This document shows positions 59,944-64,000 of a stretch of 64,000 nt of DNA, one piece after another (positions within the stretch are counted from its first letter, which is position 1; every line of letters starts with the position of its first letter). Made by a program: the position numbers and the translations under genes. Source of the stretch: CAYFQV01 sp964654185. GTDB lineage: Bacteria; Spirochaetota; Spirochaetia; DSM-27196; PWMO01. The notes under the pieces were generated by a model. That model was not told the DNA's origin. It saw only the letters and a list, made by a program, of their open reading frames with translations, and ran no database searches. The stretch is from positions 3,476-67,475 of the forward strand of contig CAZZIE010000006.1 in the NCBI GenBank assembly GCA_964654185.1, in the 5' to 3' direction.

Positions 59944-61143
59944 TTACGGATGGCTCTGCGCCGTGCGCACCTTTTCCGCAATGCGCCCGCCCATCTCCGC
60001 AGTGGAGACCGCGGTTTCACTGGGTGCCGCGATGTCGCCGGTGCGGTAGCCCTCCTGAAGCGTCTCGGTCACGGCGTCCTCAAGGGCGTTGGCGGCGTCG
60101 GTGTGACCGAAACTGTGGCGCAGCATGAGCGCGGCCGAAAGGATCTGGGCAATCGGGTTCGCGACACCCTTCTCAGCAATGTCCGGGGCGGACCCGCCGG
60201 CGGGCTCGTAGAGACCGAAGCGCCCGGCCCCGGCTCCGAAGGTGCCGCCACCACCTGAAGCGCCCATCGAGCCGCCCGCGGCCGAGCCGCCTGGAGCGCC
60301 GTCGCCACCGGAATCGGCCCCGGCGTTGCCGCCGGCCTCGCCCAGGGAGGCGCTGGCGAGCATGCCCAGGGAGCCCGCCAGGACCGCCGCCTCGTCGGAG
60401 AGGATGTCTCCGAACATGTTGCCGCAGAGGAGCACGTCGAAGCGGGCGGGATCCTTGATGAGCTGCATGGCGGCGTTGTCCACGTACATGTGGTCCAGCG
60501 TCACGTCCGGATACTCTTTCGCAACTTCCGTGACCACCTCGCGCCAGAAGACCATGGATTGCAGGACGTTCGCCTTGTCGATTGAGGTAACCACGTTGCG
60601 CCGTCGCCGCGCCGCATCGAAGGCGACCCGGGCGATGCGCTCCACCTCGTCCCGCGTGTAGGTCAGCGTGTCCAGGGCGCGCTCTGCGGTGCGCTCCTTG
60701 GGCTCGCCGAAGTAGATGCCCCCGGTGAGCTCCCTCACCACCAGGAGGTCGATGCCGGACCGGGCAATGTCCGCCCGCAGGGGCGAGGAATCGGCAATCT
60801 GCGCGAAGACCCGCACCGGCCGGAGGTTGGCAAAGAGTCCGAACTCCTTCCGCAGTCGCAGAAGCGCCGCCCGCTCGGGCTGCTCCTGCGGCGGCAACGT
60901 CTCCCACTTCGGACCGCCGACCGAGCCGAAGAGAATGGCATGGCTCCGCCGGCAGAGCTCCACCGTTTCGTCCGGCAGGGCCGCGCCGGCCGCATCAATA
61001 GCGGCGCCTCCGACGAAAGCCTCTTCCCGCTCCAGATCGATGCCGAAGCGCTGCGCCGCCGCGTCCAGCACCGACAACGCCTGAGTCATGACTTCGGGAC
61101 CAATGCCGTCCCCCGGGAGCACCGCAATTCGAAAGGCAGCCAT
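59944..61143 (-). CDS. leuB: 3-isopropylmalate dehydrogenase with a 41-residue low-complexity insert
   Basis: LeuB oxidatively decarboxylates 3-isopropylmalate for leucine synthesis. The 399-aa protein (E. coli 363) has IAVLPGDGIGPEVM, the substrate motif ELTGGIYFGEPKER, SIDKANVLQ and GNMFGDILSDEAAVLAGSLG. An insert of about 41 residues of Gly/Ala/Ser (about 268-308; nt 60217-60339) lies between SASLG and GLYEPAGGSAPDIA. That is the loop before the NAD-binding segment, normally only a few residues. Frame is kept on both sides. ATG 61143 has GGAGGTTGAG directly upstream. Confidence 0.94.
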   Translation of the reverse strand: MAAFRIAVLPGDGIGPEVMTQALSVLDAAAQRFGIDLEREEAFVGGAAIDAAGAALPDETVELCRRSHAILFGSVGGPKWETLPPQEQPERAALLRLRKEFGLFANLRPVRVFAQIADSSPLRADIARSGIDLLVVRELTGGIYFGEPKERTAERALDTLTYTRDEVERIARVAFDAARRRRNVVTSIDKANVLQSMVFWREVVTEVAKEYPDVTLDHMYVDNAAMQLIKDPARFDVLLCGNMFGDILSDEAAVLAGSLGMLASASLGEAGGNAGADSGGDGAPGGSAAGGSMGASGGGGTFGAGAGRFGLYEPAGGSAPDIAEKGVANPIAQILSAALMLRHSFGHTDAANALEDAVTETLQEGYRTGDIAAPSETAVSTAEMGGRIAEKVRTAQSHP

Positions 61144-61207
61144 CTCAACCTCCAGCATCGCGCCACGATGGTTCACCGCGGCGACGAGTATTCAGTTCGG
61201 AATACGA

Positions 61208-62014
61208 TCAGTAGGGAACATAGTCAATGCGGCGCCACTCCGCAAAGAACCCGTCGGCGATCGCAGGAGCAGGCTCGCCGCGGTCGGGAGCGTCGGTACC
61301 CGGGGTGGGATCGCCCGGCGCGTTCGGCATCTCGGCAGGGCTGCTTGGCGCACCTGCGTGCGGAGAGGCGCCGCCTGCGGAGGCACCGTCGGTGTAGGAG
61401 GTGGGCTCCACGTGGCAGTGGAAGATGCCGCAGTTGCTCGCCTTGATCACGGGCATCCACGCCTGTTCGGGACCGGCAAAGGTGGCTTTGAGGATCCACT
61501 GCATGAAGCCGGCGTGAGTCACCGCGATCACGACGTCGGCGCCGCCGTTGGCCTGGTCGATGAGGTGGTTCCACGCGGCGACCGCACGTCCGTATAGTGA
61601 GGCAATACGCTCGGCCCCATCGACCACTTCCCAGCTGTGGACGCGGAAGCGTCCGAAGGCCTCCGGCATGTCCCGGGCGAGCTCCCCGAGCCCCTTTCCG
61701 GCAAAGACGCCGGCGTCCAGCTCCACGAGCTCGTCCCGCGGAGCCGGCGCAGGGAGGCCCGCCTCCTCCGCAATGAGCGCCGCAGTCTCGCGACAGCGCG
61801 TGAGGGGTGAGGTCGTGACGTAAGCATCGACCTCTGAGGAGATTTCTTCGGCAAAGAAGCGTCCTGCGGCGCGAGCGTGGTCGCGGCCCAGGTCGGAGAG
61901 GCCGAGGTCCATGCGGCCGAGGATCTTGCCGGCGCGGTTGCCTTCACTCTCGCCGTGCCGGACGAAGTAGAACTCCGTCGGCCGGCGGAGGGTTCTGAGG
62001 TCGAGTCGCTGCAT
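61208..62014 (-). CDS. Histidine phosphatase (phosphoglycerate mutase-like) family protein
   Basis: The 268-aa protein has the RHGE motif in FYFVRHGESEGN (His18 catalytic), TSPLTRCRETA, and the second catalytic His in VIAVTHAGFMQWIL. It may be a phosphatase or a cofactor-dependent mutase; substrate unknown. Between CHVEPTSYTDG and IADGFFAEWRRIDY lies an Ala/Gly/Pro-rich insert of about 40 residues. It starts at ATG 62014, 3 nt after the stop of the upstream gene, and ends 64 nt before leuB, so these genes probably form one operon. Confidence 0.87.
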   Translation of the reverse strand: MQRLDLRTLRRPTEFYFVRHGESEGNRAGKILGRMDLGLSDLGRDHARAAGRFFAEEISSEVDAYVTTSPLTRCRETAALIAEEAGLPAPAPRDELVELDAGVFAGKGLGELARDMPEAFGRFRVHSWEVVDGAERIASLYGRAVAAWNHLIDQANGGADVVIAVTHAGFMQWILKATFAGPEQAWMPVIKASNCGIFHCHVEPTSYTDGASAGGASPHAGAPSSPAEMPNAPGDPTPGTDAPDRGEPAPAIADGFFAEWRRIDYVPY

Positions 62015-62017
62015 GTG

Positions 62018-63838
62018 CTAATACCGGAGGACGATGTCGCCCTGCACCGAGTCGTCGTTGTACTTGACCATGAGGGTCTCGGTGACGGCGTTGTAGTGAC
62101 GGCCCTTGATGTAGCGCTCGAAGCTGGGATCATTGCGCCAGGACTGTTCGAAGAGGACCATGCTGTCGAAGGGCGGCACGCCCTGAACGAAGAGGTAGTG
62201 GGTACGGTTCCGGGGATAGCTTATTGTTATGCGATACTCACTCGAGGAGATCGAGATGTCCTCGATTCCGGCGATGGTGTAGATCCAGCTGTCCCGGCCG
62301 AGCTCGCTGAAGAGGGAGACCTGGCGCGGGTACCAGGGGTTGTCCGAGAGGAGACGGTAGACCTCTTCGGGGCCGCTGGACCCGACGGTTCCCTGCAGAG
62401 TGCCGTCGCCGAGGTAGAGCGTCGACGGGAGAAAGCCCGTCTCGTCAGTGAAGGCCAGGGCGGAGACAACGAGGTTGCGTCCAAGACGGACCAGTGCGTC
62501 CTCGCCCTGCCGGAGGCCCATCTGCTCGGCAATGACACCGGCGTGAACGGAGGCAATGACGTCAACCTGTCCCGGGCTCGACTCCAGGTAGAAAGCGTCG
62601 TCGATCCGGACGATACGCGGAACGATCTCCTCTTCCAGGACCGCCTGGAAGTCCGCGAAGACCTCGCGGCTCTCCTGATTGGGCAGCGGCGACAGGACGG
62701 CGTTGTGCAGGAGACCGATGGTCTGGAAGACGTCCAGGCTGCGGTAATCGAGCTCCCGGGCAAAGGCAATGATCTCCGCGTATAGTGCCGGCGAGCCGCG
62801 ATCGACGGCGAACTGGACCACGTCCGACCGCGTGAAGAGGTCGGGATCGCGGCGCCGCGCCAGGTCGAGAAGCTGTGCCGTTCGCTCCTCGTCGGCCTGG
62901 AGGTAGCGCTCGCGAACCTCCCGGAGGTCCCCCAGGAACGGAGCCGAGAGGAGACCCACGGCGTCTGGATGGGCGTCGGCAGCGCGGCGCATGTCGTTGA
63001 AGGCGCCGGTGTACTGGTTGCGCTCCCACGCTTCCGCCAGGACCGCCGTGAGAATGCGCTCATCGAAGACAGGAGACCCTCCCCGGACGTCCCAGGTGCC
63101 GGAGCCGGGATTGAATCGCTGGGAACGCCAGCCCTGGTAGGCGGCGTCCAGATAACCCGTCAGACGCGACTCGTAGCGGTTGTCGGAGATGCTCGTTGCC
63201 GGATCCGAGAACCAATCGGCGACCGCCTGCTCCCGCGGAGTGACAGCCGGGGTGTACCGGACCGTTTGCTCGCCGGGCTGCGCCTCGAGCACGAGCCGGG
63301 AGGCTTCCACGTCGACCGCTCCCCGCGGCGGCGCGGCAAGGAAGAAGGTGCCCTGGGTGTTCTCAACGGAGGCGAGCGCCTCCTCCTCGGCGGCGATGGC
63401 TGCGCCCTGACCGGTCCGGAAGGGCAGGACCAGGCGAGCGCCGTCCTCCACCTCCCCGTCGACCATGGCACGGACCTGGAGCTCCTGAATATCCTCTCTG
63501 AGCAGAAAGGCGAGGGAGATCCCCTCTTCGAAGGCCACGGTGAAGCCTTCCTCTACTTCCTGTACATCGAGGGGCATGAGCGTCCTGATCGCCGACCCCT
63601 CGATCGTCAGGGAGCGGCTCTCGTCGAAGAGAAACTCGAGACCTTTATACTCGACAACAACTTCGCGCAGGCTGTGCTCGTCCTGCGGAGCATTGGATCG
63701 CTGTCCGGAAAGCGTGAGAGACCCATTGCGCAACGTGAAACCTTGCGTGCCGGCGAACTGGAGGAACAGCAGCAGCACAATGACGCCGACATAGATCACC
63801 GGTATCACGAAATATGCGCGGCTTACTCGTTTTTTCAT
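62018..63838 (-). CDS. Membrane-anchored periplasmic protein, family not recognised
   Basis: The 606-aa protein has an N-terminal basic patch and one membrane helix (about residues 8-28), then a large extracytoplasmic region. The region reads as an N-terminal beta-rich half (30-210) and a helical half (220-460) with TPR-like periodicity, closed by a beta-rich tail. No catalytic motif is evident. Its promoter (TTGATT-18-TAAAAT) ends 10 nt before ATG 63838 and a copy of the 24-bp repeat lies just upstream. It may be a spirochaete-specific envelope protein. Confidence 0.7.
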   Translation of the reverse strand: MKKRVSRAYFVIPVIYVGVIVLLLFLQFAGTQGFTLRNGSLTLSGQRSNAPQDEHSLREVVVEYKGLEFLFDESRSLTIEGSAIRTLMPLDVQEVEEGFTVAFEEGISLAFLLREDIQELQVRAMVDGEVEDGARLVLPFRTGQGAAIAAEEEALASVENTQGTFFLAAPPRGAVDVEASRLVLEAQPGEQTVRYTPAVTPREQAVADWFSDPATSISDNRYESRLTGYLDAAYQGWRSQRFNPGSGTWDVRGGSPVFDERILTAVLAEAWERNQYTGAFNDMRRAADAHPDAVGLLSAPFLGDLREVRERYLQADEERTAQLLDLARRRDPDLFTRSDVVQFAVDRGSPALYAEIIAFARELDYRSLDVFQTIGLLHNAVLSPLPNQESREVFADFQAVLEEEIVPRIVRIDDAFYLESSPGQVDVIASVHAGVIAEQMGLRQGEDALVRLGRNLVVSALAFTDETGFLPSTLYLGDGTLQGTVGSSGPEEVYRLLSDNPWYPRQVSLFSELGRDSWIYTIAGIEDISISSSEYRITISYPRNRTHYLFVQGVPPFDSMVLFEQSWRNDPSFERYIKGRHYNAVTETLMVKYNDDSVQGDIVLRY

Positions 63839-63848
63839 TATGGTCGGG

Positions 63849-63878
63849 ATTTTAGCAGGGCGGTCTCCCCCGAATCAA
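63849..63878 (-). promoter_or_regulatory. Promoter of the membrane-anchored protein operon
   Basis: TTGATT (63873-63878) and TAAAAT (63849-63854) are 18 bp apart on the minus strand. The -10 ends 10 nt before ATG 63838. Confidence 0.55.
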
Positions 63879-63882
63879 GATT

Positions 63883-63906
63883 AACCTACCCACAACCCTG
63901 TTGATT
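63883..63906. promoter_or_regulatory. Third copy of the 24-bp motif
   Basis: The sequence starts AACCTACCCACAACCCTG and ends TTGATT. It agrees with the arms at 52971 and 53110 at 20-21 of 24 positions. It lies 4 bp upstream of the -35 box of the minus-strand gene, where an activator or repressor could bind. Confidence 0.5.
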
Positions 63907-63997
63907 GAAGCAGCACAACCTCCACCGCAGTAGGGAGTTGCAGGTGCACAGGGGCGAAAACAGCCCCGTTTGCGCCATCACACCCTCAGGAGGTCAC

Positions 63998-64000
63998 ATG
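63998..64000 (+). CDS. Start codon of a gene that continues beyond the window
   Basis: ATG at 63998 follows CAGGAGGTCAC, a strong ribosome site, at a spacing of 5-6 nt. A GGGGC-7 nt-GCCCC hairpin lies upstream (about 63951-63967). Nothing can be said about the product. Confidence 0.5.

Noticed and set aside
59398..60339. Frameshifts or assembly errors as the cause of the low-complexity inserts
   Set aside because: Conserved sequence continues in the same frame on both sides of each insert in LeuB and HisE, and tandem units are multiples of three.
1..64000. tRNA or rRNA genes
   Set aside because: I looked for T-arm and anticodon-arm patterns and for rRNA segments on both strands and saw none that would fold correctly. 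A covariance-model scan would be decisive.

Overview
This is a GC-rich, densely coded chromosomal window of about 50 protein genes, with no rRNA, tRNA, CRISPR array, phage or insertion sequence that I can see. The gene content points to a free-living or environmental member of the Spirochaetota (Spirochaetales). The supporting genes are a FapA/DUF342 protein beside a MinD-type ATPase, a DUF4954 beta-helix protein, a UMF1-family transporter, a MurA with Asp in place of the catalytic Cys (known in Borrelia and some other bacteria), and several single-TM lipoprotein-like or periplasmic proteins with no recognisable family. Genus-level identity is not claimed.

Layout: 1-5.5 kb (minus) a GH38 alpha-mannosidase running off the left edge and a class III cyclase-homology membrane protein. 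5.7-13 kb radA, a TraB-family protein, a translationally coupled TPR lipoprotein/DHH phosphoesterase pair, a PfpI-family protein and a MATE exporter. 13.1-16 kb pntAA-pntAB-pntB. 16.1-24.9 kb a GAF/HD-GYP protein, a DUF1028 protein, rpmB between two PlsC-type acyltransferases, lnt, and an OmpA-domain protein. 25.1-31.7 kb a GT4 glycosyltransferase converging on lgt-fapA-minD. 32.2-38.8 kb a CtpA protease, rsmE, a TagA-family protein, fxsA, an AAA+ response-regulator-like protein, a small secreted protein and an SDR. 38.9-41.5 kb a stress-type operon (STAS-zinc ribbon, YbjN, PspA, OmpR-like winged helix). 41.8-46.2 kb an overlapping membrane operon (two 3TM-soluble-3TM proteins resembling LptF/LptG architecture, a DjlA-like J protein, a PAP2 phosphatase). 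46.2-51.8 kb murA, a lipoprotein, lysC-thrC. 51.8-64 kb an HD protein, DUF4954, UMF1 transporter, FGGY kinase, hisA-hisIE, leuB, a histidine phosphatase, a membrane-anchored periplasmic protein, and the first codon of a further gene.

Genes are packed with ATGA, GTGA or TAATG overlaps, so many are translationally coupled. Envelope biogenesis dominates: lipoprotein maturation (lgt, lnt), peptidoglycan precursor (murA), acyltransferases, PspA, CtpA, PAP2 and a possible LPS-export-like permease pair. Amino-acid genes (lysC-thrC, hisA-hisIE, leuB) suggest prototrophy for Thr, His and Leu.

Three whole-window patterns stand out. First, Gly/Ala/Pro-rich low-complexity inserts interrupt otherwise conserved enzymes (LeuB, HisIE, histidine phosphatase, DUF4954, mannosidase, cyclase). 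Second, short tandem duplications (9-20 bp) repeatedly occur at gene ends, including their stop codons. Third, several promoters place a -10-like hexamer only 6-10 nt before the start codon, which suggests short-leader or leaderless transcripts. A 24-bp motif occurs three times, twice as a 163-bp inverted-repeat structure.
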